A stretch of DNA of 64,000 bases from Microbacterium sp. APC 3901 (GCF_030407765.1 NZ_JASDCU010000008.1:62001-126000), one strand, 5' to 3'; numbered from the stretch's first letter, positions 16,029-26,009 are shown. Numbers and translations: made by a program. The notes: generated from the sequence alone by a model not told the origin.

Positions 16029-16067
16029 GTGATTCACCCCCGAAGCGCGGTACGCGCATGCATCTGA
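16029..16067 (+). CDS. possible 12-residue upstream peptide overlapping smc
   Basis: GTG-started frame MIHPRSAVRACI whose stop (16065-16067) lies inside the first codons of smc, in another frame. The GTG is at the leaderless distance from TAGCGT. If translated, termination 10 bases past the smc ATG could let ribosomes re-start on smc, which has no clear ribosome binding site of its own. Speculative. Confidence 0.3.
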   Translation: MIHPRSAVRACI

Positions 16068-19000
16068 AGAGCCTGACCCTCAAGGGGTTCAAGTCCTTCG
16101 CGCAGCCGACCAGCTTCGTCTTCGAACCGGGCGTCACCTGCATCGTGGGTCCCAACGGATCGGGAAAGTCCAATGTGGTCGACGCCCTCGCCTGGGTCAT
16201 GGGCGAGCAGGGAGCGAAGACTCTGCGCGGCGGAAAGATGGAGGACGTCATCTTCGCCGGCACCTCGACGAGAGGGCCGCTCGGTCGCGCCGAGGTGCAG
16301 CTCACGATCGACAACAGCGACGGCGCTCTGCCGATCGAATTCGCCGAGGTCACGATCAGCCGGACGCTGTTCCGCAACGGTGCCAGCGAGTACGCGATCA
16401 ACGGCGAGAACTGTCGTCTGCTCGATCTGCAGGAACTCCTCAGCGATTCCGGTCTGGGGCGCGAGATGCACGTCATCGTGGGTCAGGGGCGCCTGGACAC
16501 AGTGCTCCAAGCGTCGCCGGAGGATCGGCGAGGTTTCATCGAAGAAGCCGCCGGCATCCTCAAGCATCGCCGTCGCAAGGAGAAGACCCTCCGCAAGCTC
16601 GACGCGATGGAGACCAACCTCACCCGTCTGAGCGACCTCGCGGGCGAGATCCGACGCCAGCTCAAACCGCTGGGCAGGCAGGCCGAGATCGCCCGGGAAG
16701 CTCAGACGATCGCCGCGGTCGTGCGCGACGCCAAGGCCCGCATCTACGCGGACGACGTCGTGGCTCTGCGCACGGCGCTGGCCGATCACACGCGCACCGA
16801 GCACGAACGGCACACCGAGCGACTCGTACTGTCGGATCAGGCCGAGGCGGTGCGGGGGAGCATCGCGCGACTCGAGCAGGATCAGAACTCGGTAGCGGTG
16901 GATCGGGCGAGAAGCGTGGCGTTCGGTCTCGAGCAGGTGCAGGAGCGGATGCGCGGGTTGTACACGCTCGCCAATCAGCGACTCGCGCTGCTCGGCTCGG
17001 AAGAGGACGATGCGGCGGTGACGACCGTCACGGTCACACAGAGCACGATCGACGAGGCGAAGGACGAGATCTCCGAGATCGCCGCGGGCCTCGGCGACGC
17101 GCAGGACGCAGCGACCGTGGCGAGCCGCGAGGTGGTGCACGCGCGGGCGGAGCTCGACACCCTCGACGTCGACATCGCCGAGCAGAGCGCGCTCGTGTCG
17201 GAGTACGACATGCGGCTCAGCTCGCTGCGAGGAACGGCCGATGCGGCCGCATCAGCCCTCGCTGCGGTGCGCGGTGCGGTGTTGCGTCAGGAGAACGCGC
17301 TCCAGGCGGCGAACGCACGCCGCCGCGACGCAGCTGACGCCCTTGAGTCGATCGAAGATGCGGAGGCGCCCGAGGGCACGGCGGCAGAACACTCCGCGGC
17401 ATACGAGAGTGCGCAGCGTGCGGCTACGGGGGCCGAGGCCGAGCGGGAGGCTCTCCGCGAGCGTCTGCACGCGGCAGAGCGCGAGGTCGATGCGCTCACA
17501 GCCAAGGCCGCAGCGCTCGGAAGCGCGCTCGCGATCTCAGGGGGCGCCGCCGAGATCGTGAAGGCGGGTGGCGCAGGTGTTCGCGGCCTCGTGGGCGACT
17601 CCGTGCAGGTCCGGAACGGGTTCGAGGCTGCGATCGCCGCCGTGCTGGGGCCGCTGACCGAAGGCGTTCTCGTCGAGAGGGCGTCCGACGCATTCGAGCT
17701 GGCACGTGAAGCGTCGGACCATCGCAGGGGAGTGGTGGATTTCGTGGCGTCGGACGCCGCGCATCCGTCGATCGAGCTGCCCGCGCTCGAAGGGGTGACG
17801 CCGGCTGTCGACACGGTCACGGCTCCGGATGGCGTGCTCGGAATCCTGTCGCACGTCGTCATCGCCGACAGTCTCGACGCAGCGCGTGGTGCGAGAGCCG
17901 CGCTCGACGTCGCGGGCGACACGACCACCACGATCGTCACGACGGCCGGCGATGTGATCACGGCGCAGACTCTTCGAACAGGATCCGGGGGCGAGCGCTC
18001 GCGTCTCGAACTCGCCGCCGAACGCGATGCGGCGAACGAGCGCCTGGCAGAGGTGCAGGTCATCGTCGATTCGCTGCGTGAGGCTCGCGAAGACGCGAAC
18101 GAGGCCGTCGAGACTTCCCGTCGCCAGGCGAAGGATGCGCTTCGAGCCTTGCGCGAGCATGATGCCGCACTGGCCACCCATGCGGAGCAAGTGAACCGCA
18201 TCACGGTCACCCACGAGTCGGCGGTCGCCGAGTGCGAGCGGCTCGAGGCCGGGCTCGCACAGGCGCAGAGCGCCGTGCACGACGCGGAGACGAAGGCCGA
18301 AGCGGCGAAGGCCGAACTGGACGCGGCGATCGCCGCCCCCCGGCCCGTGCTCGATGCCTCAGCGCGAGACGGTCTGCTCGAAGCACTCGAGATGGCCCGC
18401 GAGGGTGAAATCCGAGCACGGCTGGAGATAGAGACGCTGCGAGAGCGTGTGCGCGCTGCGCAGGCGCGCGTCGCCGGGCTCGAACGGCAACGCGAGCAGG
18501 AGCGAGACGCCGCGGCCGAGGCTGCGCGCCGGGCGGTCATCCGCCGCGCGCAACGGGAAGCAGCATCCGCAGTGGCGCAGGAGCTTCCGCGGATCCTCGA
18601 CTCGATCGATCGATCTGTCACCGAGGCGCGCGTCGCACTGGCCGAGGCGGAGGCCACGCGATCGGCGCAGAACCAGGAGCTCACTGCACTTCGCGTGCAG
18701 GAGACATCCCTGCGTGAGAGGCTCGCGGGGCTCACTGAGAGCGTGCACGGCCTCGAGCTGCAGATCCATGAGAAGAAACTGCACCTCAACAGCCTGCTCG
18801 AGCGCGTCGCGTCGGAACTCGCGCTCGACGAAGATATTCTCATTGCGGAATATGGACCTGAACAGCTGGTTCCCCGCGATCCTGGAGTCGGGCACGCTGC
18901 GGATGAGACGCTCGATGACACGGCTGTTCCGTTCGATCGGCGGATCCAGCAGCGTCGGCTCGCCGAAGCCGAACGCAAGCTCGCTCAGCTCGGACGAGTG

Positions 19001-19600
19001 AACCCGCTGGCGCTCGAAGAGTTCGCGGCGCTCGAGCAGCGTCACGCATTCCTCACCGAGCAACTCGCAGACCTGACGCAGACGCGCCAGGATCTGCTGA
19101 CGATCATCGCCGACCTCGACGAGCGGATGCAGACGATCTTCGCGAGCGCGTTCGAAGACACGAGAGTCGCGTTCGGCGAGGTGTTCCCGCTGCTGTTCCC
19201 CGGGGGGTCCGGAAGCATCTCGCTCACGGATCCTGAGAACATGCTCACGACGGGCATCGAGGTCTCGGTGCGTCCGGTGGGGAAGAAGATCGAGAGGCTG
19301 TCTCTGCTCTCCGGCGGTGAGCGCTCCCTCGCCGCAGTCGCTCTGCTGGTCGCGATCTTCAAAGCCCGTCCGAGCCCGTTCTACATCCTCGACGAGGTCG
19401 AGGCGGCGCTCGACGACGCCAACCTCGGCCGCCTGCTCACCGTGTTCGAGCAGCTTCGGGAGAGCTCGCAACTGCTCGTCATCACGCATCAGAAGCGCAC
19501 CATGGAGATCGCCGATGCGCTCTACGGGGTCTCGATGCGGCAGGACGGCGTGTCGGCAGTCGTGGGACAGCGCGTGGGCGACCGCGCGGCGGCCGGCTGA
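16058..19600 (+). CDS. smc: chromosome segregation protein SMC
   Basis: The 1180-residue core ATPase of the condensin complex, acting with ScpA and ScpB to organise the chromosome. It has Walker A GPNGSGKSN near residue 32, the QGRLD loop, a long coiled coil, the hinge (about 500-660, including GVRGLVGDSVQV), a second coiled coil rich in Ala, Glu and Arg, then the signature LLSGGERSLAAVAL and Walker B FYILDEVEAALDD. The length is the family norm. The start MHLKSLTLKGFKSFA matches SMC N termini. ftsY follows after 24 bases, as in other actinobacteria. Confidence 0.98.
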   Translation: MHLKSLTLKGFKSFAQPTSFVFEPGVTCIVGPNGSGKSNVVDALAWVMGEQGAKTLRGGKMEDVIFAGTSTRGPLGRAEVQLTIDNSDGALPIEFAEVTISRTLFRNGASEYAINGENCRLLDLQELLSDSGLGREMHVIVGQGRLDTVLQASPEDRRGFIEEAAGILKHRRRKEKTLRKLDAMETNLTRLSDLAGEIRRQLKPLGRQAEIAREAQTIAAVVRDAKARIYADDVVALRTALADHTRTEHERHTERLVLSDQAEAVRGSIARLEQDQNSVAVDRARSVAFGLEQVQERMRGLYTLANQRLALLGSEEDDAAVTTVTVTQSTIDEAKDEISEIAAGLGDAQDAATVASREVVHARAELDTLDVDIAEQSALVSEYDMRLSSLRGTADAAASALAAVRGAVLRQENALQAANARRRDAADALESIEDAEAPEGTAAEHSAAYESAQRAATGAEAEREALRERLHAAEREVDALTAKAAALGSALAISGGAAEIVKAGGAGVRGLVGDSVQVRNGFEAAIAAVLGPLTEGVLVERASDAFELAREASDHRRGVVDFVASDAAHPSIELPALEGVTPAVDTVTAPDGVLGILSHVVIADSLDAARGARAALDVAGDTTTTIVTTAGDVITAQTLRTGSGGERSRLELAAERDAANERLAEVQVIVDSLREAREDANEAVETSRRQAKDALRALREHDAALATHAEQVNRITVTHESAVAECERLEAGLAQAQSAVHDAETKAEAAKAELDAAIAAPRPVLDASARDGLLEALEMAREGEIRARLEIETLRERVRAAQARVAGLERQREQERDAAAEAARRAVIRRAQREAASAVAQELPRILDSIDRSVTEARVALAEAEATRSAQNQELTALRVQETSLRERLAGLTESVHGLELQIHEKKLHLNSLLERVASELALDEDILIAEYGPEQLVPRDPGVGHAADETLDDTAVPFDRRIQQRRLAEAERKLAQLGRVNPLALEEFAALEQRHAFLTEQLADLTQTRQDLLTIIADLDERMQTIFASAFEDTRVAFGEVFPLLFPGGSGSISLTDPENMLTTGIEVSVRPVGKKIERLSLLSGGERSLAAVALLVAIFKARPSPFYILDEVEAALDDANLGRLLTVFEQLRESSQLLVITHQKRTMEIADALYGVSMRQDGVSAVVGQRVGDRAAAG

Positions 19601-19612
19601 CGGCGCTACCCG

Positions 19613-19618
19613 TAGGCT
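19613..19618 (+). promoter_or_regulatory. -10 box of ftsY (leaderless type)
   Basis: TAGGCT, then 6 bases, then the ftsY ATG. Confidence 0.5.
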
Positions 19619-19624
19619 GGAGTC

Positions 19625-20497
19625 ATGGCGGAGAAGTCGTGGTCCCTCACTCGCGCGCTGCGTGGGATGTTCGTCAAGCCCACTATCGACGAGACGACAT
19701 GGGAGGACCTCGAGACGGCCCTCATCACAGCCGACTTCGGCCCCGACATCAGCGAGCGGGTCGTCGAAGAACTGCGCGAGAAGGTCGAGCGCTACCGCAC
19801 GACCGATCCGCAGGATCTCCAGCGGATGCTGCGAGAGACACTCGAGGAGCACTTCGCGAAGTTCGACACGACCCTGAAGCTCACCGAACGGCCGGCGGTC
19901 GTGCTGGTCGTGGGCGTCAACGGCGTCGGCAAGACCACGACGATCGGCAAGTTCACCAAGTTCCTCCGCGGGTTCCAGCGCAGCGTGGTGGTCGGAGCAG
20001 CCGACACGTTCCGCGCGGCCGCCGTCGATCAGCTCGCCACCTGGGCGCAGCGTGGTGGGGCGGCGATCGTCCGTCCTCAGCAAGAGGGCCAGGATCCGGC
20101 ATCCGTCGCCTACCAGACCGTGGAGTTCGCCCAGCGGGAGGGCATCGAGATCGCGATCATCGACACGGCCGGCCGCTTGCACACCAAGGGAGGGCTGATG
20201 GACGAGCTCTCGAAGATCCGCAGGGTCATCGAGAAGCAGGCTCCCATCAGCGAGGTCCTTCTCGTCCTCGACGCCACCACGGGGCAGAACGGCGTGATGC
20301 AGGCGGAGGCATTCCTCCAGCACGCAGGCGTCACCGGTCTCGTCCTGACCAAGCTCGACGGCTCGGCGAAGGGCGGCTTCGTCCTCGCTGTGCAGGAGCG
20401 CACCGGCATCCCCGTCAAGCTCCTCGGTCAGGGCGAGGGCATCGACGATCTCACCGGTTTCACCCCCCATGTCTTCGTGAAGTCGCTCGTCGGCTGA
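19625..20497 (+). CDS. ftsY: signal recognition particle receptor FtsY
   Basis: Membrane-associated GTPase that receives the Ffh-ribosome complex for co-translational insertion. The 290-residue protein is just the NG domain: helical N domain (about 1-85), then G1 GVNGVGKTTTIGK, DTFRAAA, G3 DTAGRLHTKGG, and G4 TKLDGSAKGGF. The acidic A domain found in many longer FtsY proteins is absent, so membrane contact must rely on the short amphipathic start (LTRALRGMFVKP). The partner ffh is 3 kb downstream. Identification is firm. Confidence 0.96.
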   Translation: MAEKSWSLTRALRGMFVKPTIDETTWEDLETALITADFGPDISERVVEELREKVERYRTTDPQDLQRMLRETLEEHFAKFDTTLKLTERPAVVLVVGVNGVGKTTTIGKFTKFLRGFQRSVVVGAADTFRAAAVDQLATWAQRGGAAIVRPQQEGQDPASVAYQTVEFAQREGIEIAIIDTAGRLHTKGGLMDELSKIRRVIEKQAPISEVLLVLDATTGQNGVMQAEAFLQHAGVTGLVLTKLDGSAKGGFVLAVQERTGIPVKLLGQGEGIDDLTGFTPHVFVKSLVG

Positions 20498-20541
20498 TTA
20501 CGGGACTACCGCCGCGAGCACGAGGCTGGTTTCATAGCGTT

Positions 20542-21042
20542 ATGGCGATCGAACACGACTACTTCGGCCTCCTGTCCTCCGGACCGGACGGATCGATCTT
20601 CTGGTCTGAGACAGTGGAGCTCGGCGACCAGAGCGTCACGGTCGATCTCACCGCTCCCGACCAGGACGATGTCTCCCCAGACGCGCTCGACATCGCCGCC
20701 TCTCTCATCGCGGGGCTCGAGAATGTCGACGACGTCGCCCGACGGGGCATGCTCGCGGAGGTCGATGACCGCACCAGCGAGGTCACCGAATACATCCTGC
20801 AGCAGCAGGAGGCCTACGGCGACGAACTCGAAGACGTCCTCGTCGACGTGAGCGGTGACGCCGCTGTCGACATCATCCGCTCGCTGCGTCTGATGAGCAT
20901 GACGATCCTCGCCGACGAACACGGTGGATCCGAACCGTTCGCAGTGCTGGAGTACGCGCTCGACGCCACCACCACCGACGACGTGCTGCTCGTGAATCTC
21001 GGCTCGGACGGCAGCGTGCAGTCGGTGATGAGCGCCGACTGA
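20542..21042 (+). CDS. acidic protein of unknown function (possibly DUF2004)
   Basis: A 166-residue acidic protein without cysteine, signal peptide or membrane segment. It starts MAIEHDYFGLL and looks like a small alpha/beta immunity-type or DUF2004 protein: a strand-rich first third (FWSETVELGDQSVTV), a helical middle with many Asp and Glu, and a C-terminal ILADEHGG...FAVLEYALD segment. No catalytic motif was recognised. TAGCGT ends only one base before the ATG, so transcription probably starts within the first codons or from another promoter. It lies between ftsY and the convergent lipA. Confidence 0.6.
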   Translation: MAIEHDYFGLLSSGPDGSIFWSETVELGDQSVTVDLTAPDQDDVSPDALDIAASLIAGLENVDDVARRGMLAEVDDRTSEVTEYILQQQEAYGDELEDVLVDVSGDAAVDIIRSLRLMSMTILADEHGGSEPFAVLEYALDATTTDDVLLVNLGSDGSVQSVMSAD

Positions 21043-21062
21043 CGCTCGTCGTCTCGGGTGGC

Positions 21063-22052
21063 TCAGACCGCCTGAGCGAACCCGAGATCCGCGCTCTCGG
21101 CGATGTGGGACAGGTGCGGGGGGATCTCGCGCCCCTTCGACACCATCGACTGCGCCCACAGCCGACCCGCGCGGTATGACGAGCGCACGAGAGGCCCGGC
21201 CAGCACACCGAGGAAGCCGATTCGCTCCGCCTCCTCCTTGAACTCGACGAACTCCGAAGGCTTGACCCATCTGGCCACGGGCAGGTGGCGAGGGGACGGG
21301 CGCAGATACTGCGTGATGGTGATGATGTCGCAACCGGCGTCGTGCAGGTCGTTCAGCGCCTGCACGACCTCTTCCGGCTCCTCGCCCATGCCCAGGATCA
21401 GGTTGGACTTGGTGATGAGCCCGGCATCTCTCGCCTGTGTGATCACGTCGAGCGATCGCTCATATCGGAACGCCGGGCGGATCCGCTTGAAGATGCGCGG
21501 AACGGTCTCGACGTTGTGAGCGAACACCTCCGGGCGGGCGTCGAAGATCTGGCCGAGGAAAGCAGGATCGGCGTTGTGTTCATTGGCGAGCAGCTCGACA
21601 CCGGTGTTCGGGTTCAGCTCATGGATCTTCCGCACGGTCTCGGCGTTGAGCCAGGCTCCGGTGTCGGGCAGATCGTCTCGTGCGACGCTGGTGACCGTCG
21701 CGTAGCGGAGGTTCATCCGCACGACGCTCTCGGCGACGCGACGCGGCTCGTCGGTGTCGTACGCGTCGGGCTTGCCCGTGTCGATCTGGCAGAAGTCGCA
21801 TCGGCGGGTGCACTGCGATCCGCCGATGAGGAAGGTCGCCTCTCGGTCTTCCCAGCACTCGAAGATGTTGGGGCAGCCGGCCTCCTGGCAGACGGTGTGG
21901 AGATCCTCGCTCTTGACCAGCGAATGGAGGGCCGTGTACTCGGGGCCCATCTTGGCCTTCGTCTTGATCCACTCCGGCTTGCGTTCGATGGGGGTCTCGG
22001 CGTTACGGATCTCGAGGCGGAGGAGCTTGCGTCCTTCGGGTGCGGCGGTCAT
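21063..22052 (-). CDS. lipA: lipoyl synthase
   Basis: Radical-SAM enzyme that inserts two sulfurs into octanoyl groups on lipoyl domains. The 329-residue protein has both iron-sulfur clusters: the auxiliary set C55, C60, C66 ([12 protein letters not shown]) and the radical-SAM set C81, C85, C88 (CTRRCDFC). The C-terminal serine ligand region (RSSYRAG) is present. The start was set at [10 protein letters not shown], where ATG overlaps the lipB stop by 4 bases; the frame is open further upstream only inside lipB. It follows lipB as in most actinobacteria. Confidence 0.97.
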   Translation of the reverse strand: MTAAPEGRKLLRLEIRNAETPIERKPEWIKTKAKMGPEYTALHSLVKSEDLHTVCQEAGCPNIFECWEDREATFLIGGSQCTRRCDFCQIDTGKPDAYDTDEPRRVAESVVRMNLRYATVTSVARDDLPDTGAWLNAETVRKIHELNPNTGVELLANEHNADPAFLGQIFDARPEVFAHNVETVPRIFKRIRPAFRYERSLDVITQARDAGLITKSNLILGMGEEPEEVVQALNDLHDAGCDIITITQYLRPSPRHLPVARWVKPSEFVEFKEEAERIGFLGVLAGPLVRSSYRAGRLWAQSMVSKGREIPPHLSHIAESADLGFAQAV

Positions 22053-22702
22053 GCGAGTGCTCCTGTGTGCTCGGCTGTCGAATACTCGGCGAGGAAGGCG
22101 GCGGACACCGAGTCGGCGATGTCGAGGGGGGAGACATCGGCCCCGACGACCTCGCTCACGGTGGTGACGCCGGCGTCGGTGATCCCGCACGGGATGATGC
22201 CGCGGAATCCTGCGAGGCTGTTGTCGCAGTTGATCGCGAAGCCGTGCATCGTGACGCCCTGCTGCACGCGCACGCCGATCGCCGCGACCTTGTCTTCGGA
22301 CAGCGGGCGGCGGACCCACACTCCGCTGCGCCCCGCCACCTGGTATCCGTCGACACCGAGTGGCCGGAGCACGTCGATCAGGATGCGCTCGAGGCGGCGC
22401 ACGTGCGCGACGACGTCCATGGGCTCAGGCAGGCGGACGATCGGGTAGCCCACCAGCTGCCCCGGTCCGTGCCAGGTGATCTTTCCGCCGCGGTCGACAT
22501 CGATCACCGGTGTGCCGTCCGTCGGGCGTTCGTGCGGCTCGGTCCGCTTGCCTGCGGTGTACACGGCTTGGTGCTCGAGCAGGACGAGCGTGTCAGGGCG
22601 AGTGCCGTCGACCACGTCTGCGTGGATACGGCGCTGCAGGTCCCAACCCTGCGTGTAGGGGACATAGTCCGGCGCGAGTCCGGGGATCATGATGTCGAGC
22701 AT
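22049..22702 (-). CDS. lipB: octanoyltransferase
   Basis: Moves octanoate from acyl carrier protein to lipoyl domains, the substrate for LipA. The 217-residue protein has the conserved [11 protein letters not shown], the lysine in [11 protein letters not shown], and the catalytic cysteine in IIPCGIT. It is first in the lipB-lipA pair and is divergent from the TetR gene (94-base gap). A TATTCT box sits about 35 bases upstream of the start. Identification is firm. Confidence 0.96.
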   Translation of the reverse strand: MLDIMIPGLAPDYVPYTQGWDLQRRIHADVVDGTRPDTLVLLEHQAVYTAGKRTEPHERPTDGTPVIDVDRGGKITWHGPGQLVGYPIVRLPEPMDVVAHVRRLERILIDVLRPLGVDGYQVAGRSGVWVRRPLSEDKVAAIGVRVQQGVTMHGFAINCDNSLAGFRGIIPCGITDAGVTTVSEVVGADVSPLDIADSVSAAFLAEYSTAEHTGALA

Positions 22703-22739
22703 GCGAGGTCGCTCTCATTCAATTGATGGATTGCGTCTA

Positions 22740-22745
22740 AGAATA
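22740..22745 (-). promoter_or_regulatory. candidate -10 box of lipB-lipA
   Basis: TATTCT on the minus strand, 37 bases before the lipB ATG. No convincing -35 was seen. Confidence 0.35.
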
Positions 22746-22784
22746 CTCCTCCCCGACGTGGGGGCGTGCGACAGCGACGCGCGG

Positions 22785-22790
22785 TAGCGT
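22785..22790 (+). promoter_or_regulatory. -10 box of the TetR gene (leaderless type)
   Basis: TAGCGT, then 6 bases, then the ATG of the TetR regulator. Confidence 0.5.
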
Positions 22791-22796
22791 GTTGAC

Positions 22797-23393
22797 ATGA
22801 GCAGCACGAGTCGGGCGGGGCGTCCTAAGGCGTCATCCCGTGAGACGCTCGCTGAGGCCGCCTGCGAGCTCTTCCTCGAGCGCGGCTACGACGCCACCTC
22901 CGTCGCCGACATCACGCAGCGTGCCGGAGTGAGCCGCTCCAGCTTCTTCAACTACTTCTCATCGAAGAGCGACGTGCTCTGGTCGGGCCTCGACGAGCGC
23001 ATCGGCCGTGCCGTCGAAGACCTGGTCATCGTGCCCGAAGATCGCGACGGCACACGCGTCAAGCGCATTCTCTCGGAGCTCGTCGAGGACTTCGCGCCTG
23101 ACAGCCTCGCTCTCGCGATGACGAACTCGTCGGCGATGGGCCTCGACGACGAACTCGAGCAGGATGCCGCGCTGCGCCAGGCCCGTCTCGCGGCGGCGCT
23201 GGCCGATCTGGCGCGCCGCTCGGGCGTCGCCGCTCTCACCGCGGACATCGTCGCGGCGACCTGGGCTGCCGCCGTACTCGCTGCTGTGCGCGCGTGGGCG
23301 GAGAGTGGTGCCGGACGAGGTTCCGTGGCTGACCGATTCGCTGACGCGGTGCGGTCGATCGGCCGATTGCCGTGGGTCTCGGCACAGGATTGA
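22797..23393 (+). CDS. TetR/AcrR family transcriptional regulator
   Basis: A 198-residue DNA-binding regulator. The helix-turn-helix is at about residues 30-55: [22 protein letters not shown], given here in part as [19 protein letters not shown], with the typical SKSDVLW extension. The helical ligand-binding domain follows. The start is supported by the leaderless box and by the usual short basic tail (SRAGRPKASSRETL). Its target may be itself or the divergent lipB-lipA pair, but no clear palindromic operator was found in the 94-base gap. Ligand unknown. Confidence 0.92.
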   Translation: MSSTSRAGRPKASSRETLAEAACELFLERGYDATSVADITQRAGVSRSSFFNYFSSKSDVLWSGLDERIGRAVEDLVIVPEDRDGTRVKRILSELVEDFAPDSLALAMTNSSAMGLDDELEQDAALRQARLAAALADLARRSGVAALTADIVAATWAAAVLAAVRAWAESGAGRGSVADRFADAVRSIGRLPWVSAQD

Positions 23394-23519
23394 GCGGTGC
23401 CCGTCGACGTGATCGCGCGGCGGGCCCCTGGTCCCGTGGGTCCGCCTCGATCATGCTCACGGTCGGTGGTGCCGCGAACGCGGAGAACATCTCGGGATTC
23501 GCGTAAACTCAGTGTCACC

Positions 23520-25073
23520 ATGGCTACCTTTGGCACGCTCTCCGATCGGCTCACCGAGACATTCCGCAACCTTCGCACGAAGGGAAAGCTCACCGCGGCC
23601 GACGTCGACGGCACGGTGCGCGAGATCCGTCGCGCGCTGCTCGATGCCGACGTCGCGCTGGCGGTCGTCAAGGAGTTCACCGCGAAGGTCCGCGAGCGAG
23701 CCCTGGGCGATGAGGTCAGCAAGGCTCTCAACCCCGCGCAGCAGGTCGTGCAGATCGTCAACGAAGAGCTCGTGCAGATCCTCGGCGGCGAGCAGCGTCG
23801 TCTGCAGTTCGCCAAGACGGCGCCGACTGTCATCATGCTCGCTGGACTCCAGGGATCCGGTAAGACCACCTTCGCCGGCAAGCTCGCGAAGCAGCTCGAG
23901 GGTGAGGGGCACACGCCCCTTCTCGTCGCCGCCGACCTGCAGCGTCCGAACGCCGTCAACCAGCTCCAGGTCGTGGCCGAGCAGGCCGGTGCGACGGTCT
24001 TCGCGCCTGAGCCCGGAAACGGCGTGGGCGACCCCGTCAAGGTGTCGCGCGACGGCGTCGAGCATGCACGCCGCCACCAGCATGATGTCGTCATCATCGA
24101 CACCGCGGGACGTCTCGGTGTCGACGCAGAGCTCATGAAGCAGGCGTCGGACATCCGCAAGGCGACCGACCCCGACGAGGTTCTGTTCGTCATCGACGCC
24201 ATGATCGGTCAGGATGCGGTCAACACGGCGCGCGCCTTCCAGGAGGGCGTCGACTTCACGGGTGTCGTCCTCTCGAAGCTCGACGGTGACGCCCGAGGCG
24301 GCGCCGCTCTCTCCGTCGCGTCCGTCACCGGACGCCCCATCATCTTCGCGTCGACCGGCGAGCGACTCGAAGACCTCGAGCCCTTCCACCCCGACCGCAT
24401 GGCCAGTCGCATCCTCGACCTCGGCGACATCCTCACCCTCATCGAGCAGGCCCAGCAGGCCTTCGATGAGGAAGAGGCCGTCAAGATGGCCGAGAAGCTG
24501 GCGACGGAGCAGTTCACTCTCGAAGACTTCCTCGACCAGCTTCAGCAGATGAAGAAGATGGGCTCGATGAAGAAGATGCTGGGGATGCTCCCCGGCATGG
24601 GGCAGATGAAGCAGCAGCTCGAGGACTTCGACGAGCGCGAGATCGATCGCACAGAGGCGATCATCCGGTCCATGACACCGGGTGAGCGACGCAACCCGAA
24701 GGTGCTCAACGGTTCACGCCGTCTGCGCATCGCGCGTGGTTCGGGAATGACCGTCACGGACGTCAATCAGCTCGTCCAGCGCTTCGACCAGGCCGCCAAG
24801 ATGATGAAGACCGTCGCGCGCGGCGGCACCCCGAACATCCCCGGAATGGGCTCCATGCCCGGAATGGGTAAGCCGGGTGCGTCGTCGAAACGCGGCAAGA
24901 AGGGCAAGTCCTCCGGTGGATCCCGTTCGGGCAACCCCGCCAAGCGCGCGGCGGAGAACGCCGGACTGACGCCCGCAGCGAACCCGACCGGATCGGGATT
25001 CGGCCTCGGCGGCGCCAAGGCGCCGAGTGAAGCCGACCTCGCCGAGATCCAGAAGCTCTTCGGCAAGAGCTGA
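23520..25073 (+). CDS. ffh: signal recognition particle protein Ffh
   Basis: SRP GTPase that binds signal sequences of nascent membrane proteins together with 4.5S RNA. The 517-residue protein has the N domain, G1 GLQGSGKTTFAGKL, DLQRPNAVNQL, G3 DTAGRLGVD, G4 SKLDGDARGG, and a methionine-rich M domain (KKMGSMKKMLGMLPGMGQMK) with the RNA-binding SGM-type helix (ARGSGMTVTDVNQLVQRF). The tail is Gly/Met and Lys rich. The start ATGGCTACC matches the family N terminus; TAAACT lies 10 bases upstream. The SRP RNA gene is not in this window. Confidence 0.97.
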   Translation: MATFGTLSDRLTETFRNLRTKGKLTAADVDGTVREIRRALLDADVALAVVKEFTAKVRERALGDEVSKALNPAQQVVQIVNEELVQILGGEQRRLQFAKTAPTVIMLAGLQGSGKTTFAGKLAKQLEGEGHTPLLVAADLQRPNAVNQLQVVAEQAGATVFAPEPGNGVGDPVKVSRDGVEHARRHQHDVVIIDTAGRLGVDAELMKQASDIRKATDPDEVLFVIDAMIGQDAVNTARAFQEGVDFTGVVLSKLDGDARGGAALSVASVTGRPIIFASTGERLEDLEPFHPDRMASRILDLGDILTLIEQAQQAFDEEEAVKMAEKLATEQFTLEDFLDQLQQMKKMGSMKKMLGMLPGMGQMKQQLEDFDEREIDRTEAIIRSMTPGERRNPKVLNGSRRLRIARGSGMTVTDVNQLVQRFDQAAKMMKTVARGGTPNIPGMGSMPGMGKPGASSKRGKKGKSSGGSRSGNPAKRAAENAGLTPAANPTGSGFGLGGAKAPSEADLAEIQKLFGKS

Positions 25074-25080
25074 CGGGTCT

Positions 25081-25989
25081 TCACTGCTCGGCTGCGACGA
25101 GCGACCGGTTCGGAGGCTCGGTGCGTCGCTCGGGTCGCGCGAGCGCCGCGATCTGCCCGCCGACGAGCGCGACGAGAACGAGCGCGAGTCCGATCGACTG
25201 TGCGGTCGAGAATGTCTCCTGAGCGACGACGACGCCCAGGATCGTCGCGACGACGGGGGAGAGCAGGGCGAGCAGGCCGGGAGCGATGACGGGCAGGCGC
25301 TGGATGCCGCTGAACCAGAGCGTGTAGGCCAGCAGGCCCCCGACGGAGCCGAGCCAGATGTAGCCGAGTGCCGCGCCGGCGTCCAACGCGATCGGGAGTC
25401 CCTCGAAGACCAGCGTGAGCGGCAGGAGGAAGAGTCCACCCGCAGCCAGCTGCCACCCTGCATAGGCGACCGGACCCACGCCGGAGGGGCGACCCCACCG
25501 CTTGGTCAAGATCATGCCGAGTGCGGTCGCAGTCACACCGCCGAGGGCGGAGAGGATCCCGATCGTGTCGAGTTCGGCCGCGGGTCCGAGCACCACGAGC
25601 GCCACGCCTCCGGCGCCGACGACAGCTGCCGCAGCTGTCACAGGGCGGATGCGATCCCTCAGGACGAGCGCGGCCATGCCGAGGATGATCAGGGGCTGCA
25701 CGCCCGCGACCGCTGCAGCGACTCCGCCGGGCAGCCTCTCCGCGGCGAGGAAGAGCAGTGGGAAGAACGCCCCGATGTTCAGGATGCCGAGAGCCAGTGA
25801 CTTCAGCCACCAGTCGCGGAACGGCAGTGTGCGCCCGATGGCCAGGGCGATCAGGCCCGCGGGCAGCGATCGCAGCAGGCCCGCGAGGAGCGGGTGTCCT
25901 GCGGGCAGCAGCTCAGTCGTCACGAGGTAAGTCGTGCCCCAGGAGATGGGCGCCAGGGCCGTGAGCAGGAGCAGAGTGACTCGGTTCAT
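25081..25989 (-). CDS. EamA family (drug/metabolite) transporter
   Basis: A 302-residue membrane protein with ten predicted helices in two EamA repeats (first about 5-130, second about 145-280), as in DMT-superfamily exporters of metabolites or amino acids. The start MNRVTLLLLTALAPISWGTT includes the usual conserved first helix. It is divergent from a LysR regulator with 78 bases between starts, a common arrangement in which the regulator controls the exporter. A TTGACA -35 is present upstream. The substrate cannot be read. Confidence 0.88.
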   Translation of the reverse strand: MNRVTLLLLTALAPISWGTTYLVTTELLPAGHPLLAGLLRSLPAGLIALAIGRTLPFRDWWLKSLALGILNIGAFFPLLFLAAERLPGGVAAAVAGVQPLIILGMAALVLRDRIRPVTAAAAVVGAGGVALVVLGPAAELDTIGILSALGGVTATALGMILTKRWGRPSGVGPVAYAGWQLAAGGLFLLPLTLVFEGLPIALDAGAALGYIWLGSVGGLLAYTLWFSGIQRLPVIAPGLLALLSPVVATILGVVVAQETFSTAQSIGLALVLVALVGGQIAALARPERRTEPPNRSLVAAEQ

Positions 25990-26009
25990 GTCTTCAGGCT
26001 GCTCCAACC

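Noticed and set aside
16973-20470. Long open frames antisense to smc and ftsY (up to 703 codons)
   Set aside because: Composition is Arg/Ser-rich shadow sequence with no domain; smc and ftsY account for the strand.
22703-22796. A TetR operator in the lipB-TetR gap
   Set aside because: CAATTG and nearby words give only a partial, asymmetric palindrome; not strong enough to call.
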